From positions 3,745,665 through 3,809,664 of the forward strand of contig NZ_CP021850.1 in the NCBI RefSeq assembly GCF_002896855.1: 64,000 nt of DNA. The letters run 5' to 3'. Made by a program: the position numbers and the translations under genes. Below the pieces are notes generated by a model, which saw only the letters and a program-made list of their open reading frames with translations, made no database searches and was not told where the DNA came from. This stretch comes from Clostridium thermosuccinogenes (lineage in GTDB: Bacteria > Bacillota > Clostridia > Acetivibrionales > DSM-5807). Positions 9,609-18,753 of this stretch are shown here, piece by piece (position 1 is the first letter of the stretch; each line of letters begins with the position of its first letter).

Positions 9609-10754
9609 ATGAACATCCGGATGAAAAGAAAAGTATATGTATCGACACCCAGCAGAATATGTTTGTTTGGAGAGCACCAGGATTATCTCGGCCTTGAGGT
9701 GATCGCCTCCGCAATAAACTTAAGATTTTATGCTTCGGCAACCGACCGGGAGGACAGCCTCATACGCATCAGAATCAGGGATGAAAGGCTCAATTACCTT
9801 GGAGTTAAGAACTCCCAAGGGCTATACGAAACAGAAACAATTGACATATCCAAGCCCATAGTTTATGAAAACAACCGGGATTATCTGAAAAGCACGGTCA
9901 ACCTGCTATTGAAAAGCGGATATCCAATAAAGCATGGTTTTGATATAACCATGGACTCAGAAATCCCAATAGGCAAAGGCATGTCCTCATCCACCACGAT
10001 GATTGTTGTGCTGACAAAGCTTTTGCTGGAAATGATCGACTCCCCCGACAAGGACAATGCTGAAAAGATTGCATTGCTTGGCTTCAAGGCTGAAGTGGAA
10101 GAATTCAAGGAACCTGGGGGAATGATGGACCATTATACCTCAGCCCTGGGGGGGCTTGTTCACCTGAAGTTTAATGAAACCACGGAAGTCTCCAGAATAA
10201 ACAGGACAATACCGGGCAGCTTTATCCTCTTTGACTCCATGGAGCGTAAAAACACCACAAAGGTGCTGGCCGACGCAAAATACCCTGTAATAAGCGCCCT
10301 GGACGATCTTAAGGATGTCGGTATATCAAGCGTAAGGGACTTCTATTATGATGAAGATAATCTCAAATATCTCAAGCTGCTGGATGAAACAAGAAAGACA
10401 AAGTTAATGGCAAGCATAGATAACTTCAGGATTTTAAAGGAAGCCGAAGCACTCATTAAAGGCTACAGCTTTTCCCCGGAAGTCTTCGGTGAGCTTTTGA
10501 AAAAGCACCATGCCAATCTCAGGGATGGCCTTGGCATATCAACCCCCACCATAGAAAACATTCTGGACACCGCTTATGCCAACGGAGCTCTGGGCGGAAA
10601 AGTAAACGGTTCCGGAGGAGGCGGATGCGCCTATGTCTATGCCTATGATGAGGATTGTGACAGGATAATTAAAGCCGTTGCCGATTTAGGGTATCCCGGC
10701 AGGGTAATGAAGCAGGACAGCGGTGTAAGAAAGGATAAGGAGGAAATAGTATAA
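9609..10754 (+). CDS. GHMP-family sugar 1-kinase (galactokinase-like)
   Basis: This protein has the three GHMP motifs: an N-terminal PSRICLFGEHQDYLG close to the galactokinase signature (GEH-x-D-Y), the ATP-binding IPIGKGMSSSTT near residue 120, and the C-terminal KVNGSGGGGCAYVYA. EPGGMMDHYTSALGG resembles the galactokinase GIMDQ segment, so a catalytic Asp is present. The expected reaction is ATP-dependent phosphorylation of a sugar at C1. It sits 20 bp after the phosphomutase, and its stop shares a base with the next start (TAATG), so all three are co-translated. ATGs at 9609 and 9621 are both possible; neither has ideal spacing. The substrate is unknown; galactose, GalNAc and glucuronate-type kinases all occur in this superfamily. 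Confidence 0.8.
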   Translation: MNIRMKRKVYVSTPSRICLFGEHQDYLGLEVIASAINLRFYASATDREDSLIRIRIRDERLNYLGVKNSQGLYETETIDISKPIVYENNRDYLKSTVNLLLKSGYPIKHGFDITMDSEIPIGKGMSSSTTMIVVLTKLLLEMIDSPDKDNAEKIALLGFKAEVEEFKEPGGMMDHYTSALGGLVHLKFNETTEVSRINRTIPGSFILFDSMERKNTTKVLADAKYPVISALDDLKDVGISSVRDFYYDEDNLKYLKLLDETRKTKLMASIDNFRILKEAEALIKGYSFSPEVFGELLKKHHANLRDGLGISTPTIENILDTAYANGALGGKVNGSGGGGCAYVYAYDEDCDRIIKAVADLGYPGRVMKQDSGVRKDKEEIV

Positions 10755-11494
10755 TGAAAGCGGTGGTATTGGCAGCCGGCAAAGGAAAGAGGCTTCAATC
10801 GGAGAAGTTCAGCCTGCCTAAGGTTTTGAGGAACGCCTGCGGAAAACCTTTGATAAGTTATGTTCTTGAGAATATAAAATTCATAAGGCAGGAAGACACT
10901 TGTATCGTAGTTGGCTACAAAAAGGAAATGGTCCGGGAAGCTGTCGGAGGCGAATATGTATATGTAAACCAGGATGAGCAGCTGGGAACGGGTCACGCCG
11001 TCATGATGGCCGAGCCTTACCTTAAAGATTATGACGGAGATGTTCTGGTCCTTTATGGTGATATGCCCCTTATCAGGGAGGAGACTTATAAAAAGATCAT
11101 CGAAGTCCATGCAAAGGAAAACGCAGATTGCACCATACTTACAGCTGTTGTTGAAAACCCTCCCGATTACGGCAGGATAATAAGAGATTCCGACGGACGG
11201 ATCATCAGTATAGTTGAAAAAAAAGACTGCACCCCGGAGCAGTTGAAAATCAATGAAGTGAACGTAGGCATCTATGTCTTCAAGAGCAAGCTTTTGCTAG
11301 AAAGCCTCAAGAAGCTAGATAACAACAATAATCAAAAGGAGTATTACCTTACCGACGTGCCGGTGATACTCATAAAGGACGGCAAAAAAGTTACCAGCTA
11401 TACCATAGACGCATCCGATGAAATATATGGAGTAAACACTATAGAGGATCTGGAGTTCTGTGAAAATATATTAAAAAAGAGAAACTGCCAATAA
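10754..11494 (+). CDS. Sugar-1-phosphate uridylyltransferase, GlmU N-domain type
   Basis: The 246-residue protein is a single Rossmann-like nucleotidyltransferase. It has LAAGKGKRLQSEKFSLPKV (NTP-binding Gly loop with the catalytic Lys), NQDEQLGTGHAV (nucleobase/sugar contacts), LYGDMPLI (metal Asp) and EYYLTDV near the end. These are the marks of the GlmU pyrophosphorylase domain, but the left-handed beta-helix acetyltransferase half is absent, so this is not the housekeeping GlmU. It should make a UDP-sugar, perhaps UDP-HexNAc, from the product of the neighbouring kinase. It overlaps the kinase stop by one base. Confidence 0.8.
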   Translation: MKAVVLAAGKGKRLQSEKFSLPKVLRNACGKPLISYVLENIKFIRQEDTCIVVGYKKEMVREAVGGEYVYVNQDEQLGTGHAVMMAEPYLKDYDGDVLVLYGDMPLIREETYKKIIEVHAKENADCTILTAVVENPPDYGRIIRDSDGRIISIVEKKDCTPEQLKINEVNVGIYVFKSKLLLESLKKLDNNNNQKEYYLTDVPVILIKDGKKVTSYTIDASDEIYGVNTIEDLEFCENILKKRNCQ

Positions 11495-11527
11495 GTAATC
11501 GTACGGCAGGAATATAAACTTAAAACC

Positions 11528-11563
11528 GGCTGCCTTGCCTGGGAATCCCCTGACAAGGCAGCC
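11528..11563 (+). terminator. GC-rich hairpin after the nucleotidyltransferase
   Basis: A perfect 10-bp stem (GGCTGCCTTG at 11528-11537 with CAAGGCAGCC at 11554-11563) lies 34 bp past the stop. There is no T-tract, so it may be a transcript-stabilising hairpin instead; a better terminator follows at 11761. Confidence 0.5.
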
Positions 11564-11760
11564 AGCTTACCCCCCGGTTATGGATATGCTATTGATATTT
11601 ACATTCGATCCATCATGAACATTTTAGCCTCATGATAATTTCGTAGAGCTTTTCACTGTCATTTTTCTTCAGTTGAAAAACAGCCTTTTTTCTATGATGA
11701 ACATTGATATCGGCAGCTCATAAAACTAATGCTATTAAAAGTCATTGAAGTCAAGTGAAT
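11564..11760. other. Intergenic, nothing recognised
   Basis: This is the space between the end of the kinase operon and the bidirectional terminator. No frame with a ribosome-binding site and no clear promoter was seen. Confidence 0.4.
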
Positions 11761-11804
11761 AAAAGGCTGCATTCCGTCATAAAACCTCTGGAATGCAGCC
11801 TTTT
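11761..11804. terminator. Bidirectional terminator between convergent operons
   Basis: A 15-bp stem (11761-11775 with 11790-11804) built on AAAAGGCTGCATTCC has a 14-nt loop. T-runs exist on both sides when each strand is read, so it can stop both the plus-strand sugar kinase operon and the minus-strand UroD-like gene. Confidence 0.8.
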
Positions 11805-11902
11805 TCCTATTATCTCTTAAAAATAGCTATTACAATAATTTTATCTGATACATTTGCTCCATTATACAATTCCGTCCATGAAAATACCTTGATCCCACAT
11901 TA

Positions 11903-12853
11903 TCACGAAAAGGCCAACCGGTACTTTTCCATGGCTACACAAAGAGCTTCAATTATTTCAAGGGGCACATCCGATGCACATTCTGCCTGGAGTATCAGGC
12001 CGCCCTCCGGAGAGCCAAGCTTTTCCACTACCTCCCGTACGTGGTCATCGATGTCCTTCGGGCTGCAGAAGGGGAACATCTGGCGGTCCAGGTCGATAGC
12101 GACACAAACCTTTCCCTTGCAAACCCGCACCAGATTATCAAGGCCGTTTGCCCTGAACTGAGGATTGATTATATTGACTCCGCACTCGACAAGATCCGGT
12201 ATTATTTCATATATATGCCCGTCGGAATGCATATATACATACCTGCCGTCCTCATGACACCTGGAGTACATCTTTGCATAACAAGGCTTCAAATACTTCC
12301 TCCATTTCTCAGGGCTGATGGGAAGGCTGGTCTGCATCCCCAGATCATCACCGAAGTATAATATCTCAGACTTGTTATTTTTCAGCAATATATCAATCTG
12401 TCTCATGTTATATTCCAGAACTATGTCAATGAGCATCTGAAGTTCTTCCGGCTCTTCTGCAAAATCTATCATTGCTTCCTCAAAGCCTCTTAAGTCAGTC
12501 AGTCTTAAGAACATGAAGCCATGAGGCAATCCCGCGTCCACAGTGGGAGCCTTAAAGCTCCTTATGTCTTCCCGTCTGGGTATAGGGTGCTTTTTCACAA
12601 TTGATTCAAAGCCATCCTTTACGTTTTCCCAAACACAGCCCCAGGCGTCAGTGAATTCCCCTTCTTTATAGGAATCCGGCTTCCAGTCATAATCATGGCC
12701 TTCTCTTTTGTATCCCGGGAATATTATGGGGTGCCTTTCCACCAAGTCGCTTAGCTCCTCCCTGTACTTCATCCAAGTGGCAGGAAGAAGCGATATACCG
12801 ACAGGAATTGCGTCCGGGCGCTTAAAAAGCATTGCCTTCATATAATCATTCAT
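11903..12853 (-). CDS. UroD-fold (methyltransferase-like) protein
   Basis: This 316-residue protein has the uroporphyrinogen decarboxylase / methylcobamide methyltransferase fold pattern: FGDDLGMQTSLPISPEKWRK, then YMHSDGHIYEIIPDLVECGVNIINP and a C-terminal LILQAECASDVPLE. In MtaA/MtbA enzymes zinc is held by an His-x-Cys pair plus a later Cys. Here the first motif reads His-Ser-Asp and the later Cys is present, so the metal site is altered. The heme-type decarboxylase N-terminus is missing, arguing against true HemE. A corrinoid protein and its activator are encoded 3-6 kb upstream on the same strand, which favours a methyl-transfer role. The substrate is not evident. Confidence 0.7.
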   Translation of the reverse strand: MNDYMKAMLFKRPDAIPVGISLLPATWMKYREELSDLVERHPIIFPGYKREGHDYDWKPDSYKEGEFTDAWGCVWENVKDGFESIVKKHPIPRREDIRSFKAPTVDAGLPHGFMFLRLTDLRGFEEAMIDFAEEPEELQMLIDIVLEYNMRQIDILLKNNKSEILYFGDDLGMQTSLPISPEKWRKYLKPCYAKMYSRCHEDGRYVYMHSDGHIYEIIPDLVECGVNIINPQFRANGLDNLVRVCKGKVCVAIDLDRQMFPFCSPKDIDDHVREVVEKLGSPEGGLILQAECASDVPLEIIEALCVAMEKYRLAFS

Positions 12854-13127
12854 AAATCATTACCCCCTAAATAGGTTATTGGTTGAAATATTTTTAATTT
12901 TAAAACCCAATCTGATGGAAAGTTAAACACCAAGCTGAAACATGCCCTTTCTTGTTTTAAATATGTCCTGCACATGGAGGAGCATTCTCCCGGCCTTTTT
13001 AAGTTCGGGAACGGCACTATCAAAATCAGCCGGATTTGATTGCAATCTCCGGCCTATTTTCTTTCTGAAACGAGAAGTTTCCTTCTCAAACCATATTTGT
13101 TTTTAACATATCAGCTTCAGGAGACTC

Positions 13128-14180
13128 TTATTTGCAGTTAATCTCCTTATAAAGCCTATCTACCAGAGTATAGCTGCTGTCCAGCGGATATTCCCAGAAC
13201 ATGATTCCAGCAAGCCCTCTGTTTTTTATGAACTCAGCCTTGTATGTCAAAGATTCCTCATCATCATAGGAGATAAAGGTATCTCCGTTAAATAAATACG
13301 GCGCTTTTGCCAGGTCATCCCAATATCTTGTATAACCGTTTTTATTTATATAAGATTCCAGCAAGCCTGTATAATCAATTGTATGGCATCCTGTTGTCTG
13401 AGCCTTCCTATTGAGTCCGGTGCCGGCGTTTTCCACGCCTTTCCATACCCGGGCATAAAAAGCGGCCCCCAAAACTATTTTCTCCACCGGTACTCCGGCT
13501 TCCACAAACATATTCACGGCTCTTTCCCCGCTTATTCCGTCCGGATCCCCCGTCTGATCGTACAGGTTTGTATGGTGCCCGGTAGTATTCTGGAAGCTGC
13601 CTCTCATATCATAAGTCATGAGATTGACATAATCTAAATACTGCTGGGCCTTATCCATTTCGGTCCCATCCAGAAAATACTGGCCGGCTCCGGCAGCTAT
13701 ATTGAGCATATAGTGTTTTCCGCTCTCCCTGCCTACTAAATCCAGTTTTTCACGAATCTCAGCCAGCATAAGGGTAAAGTTCTGTTTGTCGTCCGGGCTG
13801 GAAGCTATGCCGGCCAATGATGAACAGGGATATTCCCAGTCAATATCTATACCGTCAAAATTGTTTCTTAGCATTAGCTCCACAGCAGTATCGGCAAATT
13901 TCTTTCGGGATTCAGGCGTAGAAGCTGCTTCTGAAAAGCCTCCGGCTCCCCATCCGCCTATGGAAATCACCGTTTTCAAATCCGGATTCAGCGCTTTTAA
14001 TTCATTCAGCCTGCCAATATTCTTCAAATGGCTACCGGTAACCTCACCATCCTTCACATGAGCAAAAGCATAATTGATATGCGTAAGCTTCATTACATCT
14101 TCTTCTCTCAGCATATGCGTGCTTCTGTCACCGAGATATGCCGCTATCATGAGCTTAGCCCCATTGGTTTTTGAAGACAT
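13128..14180 (-). CDS. Glycoside hydrolase family 18 (chitinase-like), cytoplasmic
   Basis: GH18 enzymes cleave beta-1,4-linked GlcNAc polymers or the chitobiose core of N-glycans by substrate-assisted catalysis. The catalytic motif FDGIDIDWEYP is intact, with Glu116 as proton donor and Asp114/Asp112 preceding it. SIGGWG, MTYDMRG and the terminal GIMFWEYPLD strand also fit. No signal peptide or binding module is present, so it acts inside the cell on imported oligosaccharides. AGGAGG 6 nt before the ATG at 14180 fixes the start; the earlier ATG at 14198 overlaps that site. It is 49 bp downstream of the GH125 gene, probably one transcript. Confidence 0.9.
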   Translation of the reverse strand: MSSKTNGAKLMIAAYLGDRSTHMLREEDVMKLTHINYAFAHVKDGEVTGSHLKNIGRLNELKALNPDLKTVISIGGWGAGGFSEAASTPESRKKFADTAVELMLRNNFDGIDIDWEYPCSSLAGIASSPDDKQNFTLMLAEIREKLDLVGRESGKHYMLNIAAGAGQYFLDGTEMDKAQQYLDYVNLMTYDMRGSFQNTTGHHTNLYDQTGDPDGISGERAVNMFVEAGVPVEKIVLGAAFYARVWKGVENAGTGLNRKAQTTGCHTIDYTGLLESYINKNGYTRYWDDLAKAPYLFNGDTFISYDDEESLTYKAEFIKNRGLAGIMFWEYPLDSSYTLVDRLYKEINCK

Positions 14181-14229
14181 AAAACTCCTCCTAATCATTA
14201 CAAACTATGCAGAATAATCATCCGGCCAA

Positions 14230-15510
14230 TTATAATTTGTTTTCCTTGACCAGCTTGTATATCAGTTCACCGAAAAGCGAGTTGGCCCATGCAAACCAGG
14301 ATCTTGTAAATTCACTGGGATTGTCGGGGTTAAATCCTTCATGCATGTATCCGGTGCCTGCGTCCGTTTTCTCCAGCATATCGACGATTTCTGCAATTTC
14401 TTTATCGTCATTGGAGGTTAAGGCCTGCATAGTGAGAGCAATATGCCATATATATCCTTTAGGAGTATGGGGGCTTCCTATCCCCTTTGCAAATTTTCCT
14501 TTATAATAATACGGGTTGGCTTCGCTTAAAACAAACTTTCTGGTATTGATGTAAACAGGATCATCCGCCGTAGTGTACCCCAAATATGGTATGGACAGAA
14601 GGCTGGGTACGTTGGCATCATCCATAAAATTGTAATTGCCCAGGCCGTCGGTTTCATAAGCATACATCCTTCCAAACTCAGGATGATCAACCATACCGTA
14701 TTTCTTTATGCCACTGTCGATTTCATCCTTGAGGGATGCGGCTTTTTTTACCAGATCATTGTCCTTGTATACTTCGCCGGCGATTTGCTCTATGTATCCG
14801 AGCACTACTACGGCAAACATATTGGAAGGAATCAGATAACCATACTTGCATGCATCATCGCTGGGCCTGAAGCCGGACCAGGTCATGCCTGTATATCCCA
14901 CTTTTGCTCCCTTGCCTTCGTTTATAAGGGTATCGCTTTCAGGGCAGTTAAACCTCTGGAAGCTGTATTTGGACTTCTCCCAGTGGTTTTGCTCGGTAAT
15001 CCATAAGTTTATAATCACATCTACAGCCTTTTTGAACTTTTCATCGAAAACCTCTACCGAACCTGTGGCTTTCCAATACAGGTATGCCAACTGTATAGGG
15101 TAACATAAAGAGTCAATCTCATACTTTCTCTCCCATACCCAAGGGTTGTGTTCGGTAATATCATTGCTGAAGCATTTGTCATTGGGCTCCTTATTGAAAG
15201 CATTAGCATATGGGTCTATGCATATGTAATCTATCTGCCTTTTTATAAGACCTTCTATTATCCTTCGTACATCCTCATCCTGTGACGCAAAGGGAATATA
15301 ATGGCGCACCTGGGCTGTTGAATCCCTGAGCCACATGGCAGGTATGTCACCTGTAAAAACAAAAGTTGTGCCATCCTCCAGCAGTTCTGTTGTTGTTTCT
15401 AAAGTATTGGGAAAGCAGTTTCTAAACATATCACTAAGCTTGGGCCGATTACTTAACTTCTTCGATATTGCATCAATTTCCTTCTGAATTGATACGGGCA
15501 AGCTGCTCAT
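14230..15510 (-). CDS. Glycoside hydrolase family 125, exo-alpha-1,6-mannosidase
   Basis: GH125 removes alpha-1,6-linked mannose from the non-reducing end, in bacteria usually during N-glycan or yeast mannan breakdown. The N-terminal region TFVFTGDIPAMWLRDSTAQVRHY is a family hallmark, and the length of 426 residues is usual. There is no signal peptide, so imported glycans are the substrate. Two ATGs lie 6 bp apart; the one at 15510 has AAGGAAG at proper spacing. It is adjacent to GH18, which pairs mannose trimming with cleavage of GlcNAc linkages. Confidence 0.9.
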   Translation of the reverse strand: MSSLPVSIQKEIDAISKKLSNRPKLSDMFRNCFPNTLETTTELLEDGTTFVFTGDIPAMWLRDSTAQVRHYIPFASQDEDVRRIIEGLIKRQIDYICIDPYANAFNKEPNDKCFSNDITEHNPWVWERKYEIDSLCYPIQLAYLYWKATGSVEVFDEKFKKAVDVIINLWITEQNHWEKSKYSFQRFNCPESDTLINEGKGAKVGYTGMTWSGFRPSDDACKYGYLIPSNMFAVVVLGYIEQIAGEVYKDNDLVKKAASLKDEIDSGIKKYGMVDHPEFGRMYAYETDGLGNYNFMDDANVPSLLSIPYLGYTTADDPVYINTRKFVLSEANPYYYKGKFAKGIGSPHTPKGYIWHIALTMQALTSNDDKEIAEIVDMLEKTDAGTGYMHEGFNPDNPSEFTRSWFAWANSLFGELIYKLVKENKL

Positions 15511-15719
15511 TAACATCTTCCTTTCTTCCGATTAGTATTAGTATCATAGCGCTACCACGCCTAGAACAACCATGTATAATGCTTTACATATTATATATTA
15601 ACAAAAAAGCAGATAGAAGTAAAACCAAATAAATTCATATCGTATTCTAATTTTTTTAACCATACCACGCTTTAAAAAAATGTAAAAAAGCCAATGCCGT
15701 CATGCGGAATTAACAGGCG

Positions 15720-15741
15720 AAAGGCTCCGTTTGGAGCCTTT
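15720..15741. terminator. Terminator between corrinoid activator and GH125 genes
   Basis: Stem AAAGGCTCC / GGAGCCTTT with a GTTT loop. On the plus strand it is followed by a long T-run; on the minus strand only TTT follows before CGCC. Only minus-strand genes flank it, so it is probably a partial terminator for the corrinoid activator transcript. Confidence 0.65.
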
Positions 15742-15808
15742 TTTTGCAAAAATTCCCCTTAAAAAGTGCCATCATACTTCATGCTTAAACACACCATGGA
15801 AAACCACT

Positions 15809-17641
15809 TCATTCAAACATCATGCATTCCACATACTCATCCACAAATTCAGGCTTGGCGGAAAGCTCAATATACTTTATCCTGCTTCTTATCTCATCCG
15901 CTTTTGCCAGCATGACGGAAGATACAATCCCTTCTATCGCTCCTGCTCCGGCGGCATTTCCTATGGACTCCACCCTTCCCTCAAGTTCTGCCGGCAGAAG
16001 ACCGATTTTCAACGCGCTGGCAATATTGATATAGCTGCCGAACCCACCGGCCAGATAAACCCTGTCGACATCCTCCATCTTTATACCAGCCTCTTTAACC
16101 AGCACCTTTATACCTGCTGCTATGGCGGCCTTGGCATTCTGAAGCTCTCTTACATCCTTCTGGGTAATCGCTATATCAATGGGTGAAGCGCATTCTTCCG
16201 CTTTTGCAATCAAAAAGGCCTTCATGCCGTCGATGTCCACCAGCCTCTCCCTGATGCTTTCATGCAGTTGGCTATATATCTCATCATCTTCATCCACAAT
16301 CCTTCCTGTCTCATCTATAACACCGACAGAGAGCATTCCCGCTATTGCATCAACTATGCCCGATCCGCATATGCCTATAGCTTTGCTGTCCCCTATGGTG
16401 GTATAGCTGAAACCACCGGCAAAATCCAGTTTATCTATCGCTCCCTTTACTCCTCCGACACCGTTTCTTATGTTTGCCCCCTCAAAAGCCGGCCCAGCGG
16501 CGGTAGAGCATGAATACAACCAATCCCTGCCTCCCAGCACTATCTCTCCGTTGGTACCGATATCGATCAAGAGCGAAATCCCATCGTTCTCATACATTCC
16601 GCTGGAAAGCACTGCTGCCACCGTATCCGCTCCGATATATGCCGATACGCAGGGAAACATTACGGCATAGCCGAAAGGATTGATTTCTATCCCCATATCC
16701 CTCGCCCTGAACTTGTGCATCCTCGTTGTCCCAGGAATAAACGGGGCTGCAGCGATGTTATTCGCCGGTATTTTCATCAGAAAATGCATCATTGTGGTAT
16801 TCCCCACCAGCACGACGGCGTAGATATCTTCCCTGGCAAGGTTTCCCCTGCTGCAGAATACAGAAGCGGCTTCATTCACGCAGCTGATTATCAGCTCATT
16901 CATTTCATCCAAGCCGGTGGGGCAGCTTACCGTATAATCGATACGGGAGAGAACATCAGCACCATACTTTCTCTGAGGGTTCAGCAGGGAATACACATCC
17001 CGTTTCTTTCCGGTGTTCAAATCCAGCAGATAGGCCGCAACAGTGGTTGTACCTATGTCCACGGCAATTCCATAGAGCTTTTGAGTAGTGTCCCCCGGTT
17101 CAACAAAAATCAGTTTGTCATCCATGTATCCGCATGTTACGGCAAAGTCGCTGTTCCTTAAAACATGAGGCAATGTTCTGATAAGTGCAATATCCTCCGG
17201 CATATCAAACCCGCCGGAGCAAGCAGTCACCCTTTCTATATCCGAAGCCTGATCCTCTATGTCAGGAGCTTTCAGCTTCACAAACCGCTTTGAGATTATG
17301 GGACAATGCTCCACCTCTCTCTCCTTCGCCCCGGTAGCAATCTTCGCCTCCCCGGCATCCGAATCCACATACACTTCAATATCGGAGGTGATTTTATTAT
17401 AGCAAGCAAGTCTGTACCCATTTTCCAAAGCATTCTTCCCCAGCAGTTTCATTTCTTTTTCAGAGGCTTCTTCCATAAGCCCCTGCACCCTTACCTTGCA
17501 TTTTCCGCAGGTCCCTTTTCCGCTGCATGGAGTATCTACATCAACGGAATTCATCCTCAAAAAATCCAGCAAATTGATCCCGGCGCCGGCTTTTAAACTC
17601 CTGGTTCCGCTTTTATCATGCACTTTTACGTTATAGTCCAT
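15809..17641 (-). CDS. Corrinoid-protein reductive activator (ferredoxin plus ASKHA domain)
   Basis: This family reactivates Co(II) corrinoid proteins to Co(I) using ATP and a low-potential electron. The N-terminus is a plant-type [2Fe-2S] domain with Cys39, Cys45 and Cys48 (CSGKGTCGKC) and the fourth Cys at 80. The remainder is the ASKHA ATPase-like core: GIAVDIGTTTVAAYL, VLVGNTTMMH, LLIDIGTNGEIVL and YLAGGFGSYIN are its phosphate and adenosine loops. The 610 residues match the RamA/RACE group without extra ferredoxin clusters. It follows the corrinoid protein gene by about 320 bp on the same strand, giving a complete pair. Confidence 0.9.
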   Translation of the reverse strand: MDYNVKVHDKSGTRSLKAGAGINLLDFLRMNSVDVDTPCSGKGTCGKCKVRVQGLMEEASEKEMKLLGKNALENGYRLACYNKITSDIEVYVDSDAGEAKIATGAKEREVEHCPIISKRFVKLKAPDIEDQASDIERVTACSGGFDMPEDIALIRTLPHVLRNSDFAVTCGYMDDKLIFVEPGDTTQKLYGIAVDIGTTTVAAYLLDLNTGKKRDVYSLLNPQRKYGADVLSRIDYTVSCPTGLDEMNELIISCVNEAASVFCSRGNLAREDIYAVVLVGNTTMMHFLMKIPANNIAAAPFIPGTTRMHKFRARDMGIEINPFGYAVMFPCVSAYIGADTVAAVLSSGMYENDGISLLIDIGTNGEIVLGGRDWLYSCSTAAGPAFEGANIRNGVGGVKGAIDKLDFAGGFSYTTIGDSKAIGICGSGIVDAIAGMLSVGVIDETGRIVDEDDEIYSQLHESIRERLVDIDGMKAFLIAKAEECASPIDIAITQKDVRELQNAKAAIAAGIKVLVKEAGIKMEDVDRVYLAGGFGSYINIASALKIGLLPAELEGRVESIGNAAGAGAIEGIVSSVMLAKADEIRSRIKYIELSAKPEFVDEYVECMMFE

Positions 17642-17896
17642 TAAAATCCCCCTTTACAACATTTTGCATCCATCACTTTTTAACTGCGATATGACCTTCC
17701 TCCATCGTCTGCCGAAACTTCGCCTGAAACTTGCCAAAGGCTATTCATATAGTTTTTTAATCCATATTCGTAATTTATCGCAGGAGGAACGGACTAAAGG
17801 TATTGCACCTTGGTTTTCATACGTCCTGTTAATTTAATCAGACCAATCACAGCTTATGTTATAAAGAATACCATAATATAACTTGTTATAAAACAT
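17642..17896. other. Intergenic between corrinoid protein and activator
   Basis: No coding sequence is seen. I looked for a cobalamin riboswitch core and did not find one. The region may hold a promoter for the activator, because a hairpin terminator at 17897-17926 separates the two genes. Confidence 0.4.
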
Positions 17897-17926
17897 AAGG
17901 GAGATGCATAAAAATACATCTCCCTT
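17897..17926. terminator. Terminator after the corrinoid protein gene
   Basis: Stem AAGGGAGATG (17897-17906) pairs with CATCTCCCTT (17917-17926), loop 10 nt. T-rich sequence follows on both strands. It lies 33 bp past the stop of the minus-strand corrinoid protein gene. Confidence 0.75.
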
Positions 17927-17958
17927 TTAATTGGCTTCAATCAACCGGTTTCCCTTCA

Positions 17959-18597
17959 TCAGGAAGCCTTGCAAACCCTTGCGGCTTCGTCTGCGGCAGA
18001 GGCCGCGTCCGGAGTATATATATCCGCACCTATATTCTTGCAGAAGCTGTCGGTTACAGGAGCTCCTCCTACCATTATTGTAACCTTATCTCTTATGCCA
18101 GCCACCTTGGCTGCTTCCACAACATTCTTCATTTCTCCCATCGTTGTCGTAAGAAGCGCGGAACATGCAATTATCTGCGCATTATGCTCTTTTGCCGCAT
18201 TTATGAATTTTTCAGGAGGCACATCAACACCCAGATCTATAACTTCCAGGCCTTTACCTTCCATCATCATTCTTACGAGATTCTTTCCGATGTCATGCAA
18301 GTCGCCCTTTACAGTTCCGATTACCACCTTGCCGACTGCCTTAACCCCACTTGCTGCAAGTAAAGGCTTGAGTATTTCGGTACCGGCATTCATAGCACGG
18401 GCTGCAATAAGTACATCCGGAACATATACCTCATTGTTTTTGAATTTTTCACCTATAACACTCATTCCTGCAAGAAGGCCTTCTTCCAATATAGTTTTCG
18501 CATCCATACCTTCGTCAATAGCCTTTTGCACCAATTCTTTAACATTCTTGGCTCTGCCCTGCTGCAGAAATTGGGAAATTTCCTCCAGTAAGCTCAT
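17959..18597 (-). CDS. Corrinoid (B12-binding) methyl-carrier protein
   Basis: This is the MtbC/MtmC-type two-domain methyl carrier: a helical cap (residues 1-85) and a Rossmann B12-binding domain. The base-off cobalt ligand motif D-x-H-x-x-G is intact as GDLHDIGKN with His101. It is followed by the LGVDVPPEKF loop and IMVGGAPVTDSF, which contact the nucleotide tail. It should carry a methyl group between a substrate-specific methyltransferase and an acceptor. The substrate methyltransferase is not adjacent; the UroD-like protein at 11903 is the only candidate in the window. AGGAGGAGAT precedes the ATG. Confidence 0.9.
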   Translation of the reverse strand: MSLLEEISQFLQQGRAKNVKELVQKAIDEGMDAKTILEEGLLAGMSVIGEKFKNNEVYVPDVLIAARAMNAGTEILKPLLAASGVKAVGKVVIGTVKGDLHDIGKNLVRMMMEGKGLEVIDLGVDVPPEKFINAAKEHNAQIIACSALLTTTMGEMKNVVEAAKVAGIRDKVTIMVGGAPVTDSFCKNIGADIYTPDAASAADEAARVCKAS

Positions 18598-18753
18598 TTG
18601 ATCTCCTCCTAATCAAAGATTTAGTAAACGCTTCTTTTCGCTCATGACAATATTATAATATAATCATGGAGATTATTCATCTAGTATTCTCAATCCAATA
18701 TTACTATAGTGAAATTTTATTATATTGGATTTTTTTTCGTTTTTTTGTTCTTT

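Noticed and set aside
17642-17958. Possible cobalamin riboswitch near the corrinoid genes
   Set aside because: No B12-box-like core or matching pairing pattern was found; only a simple terminator hairpin is present.
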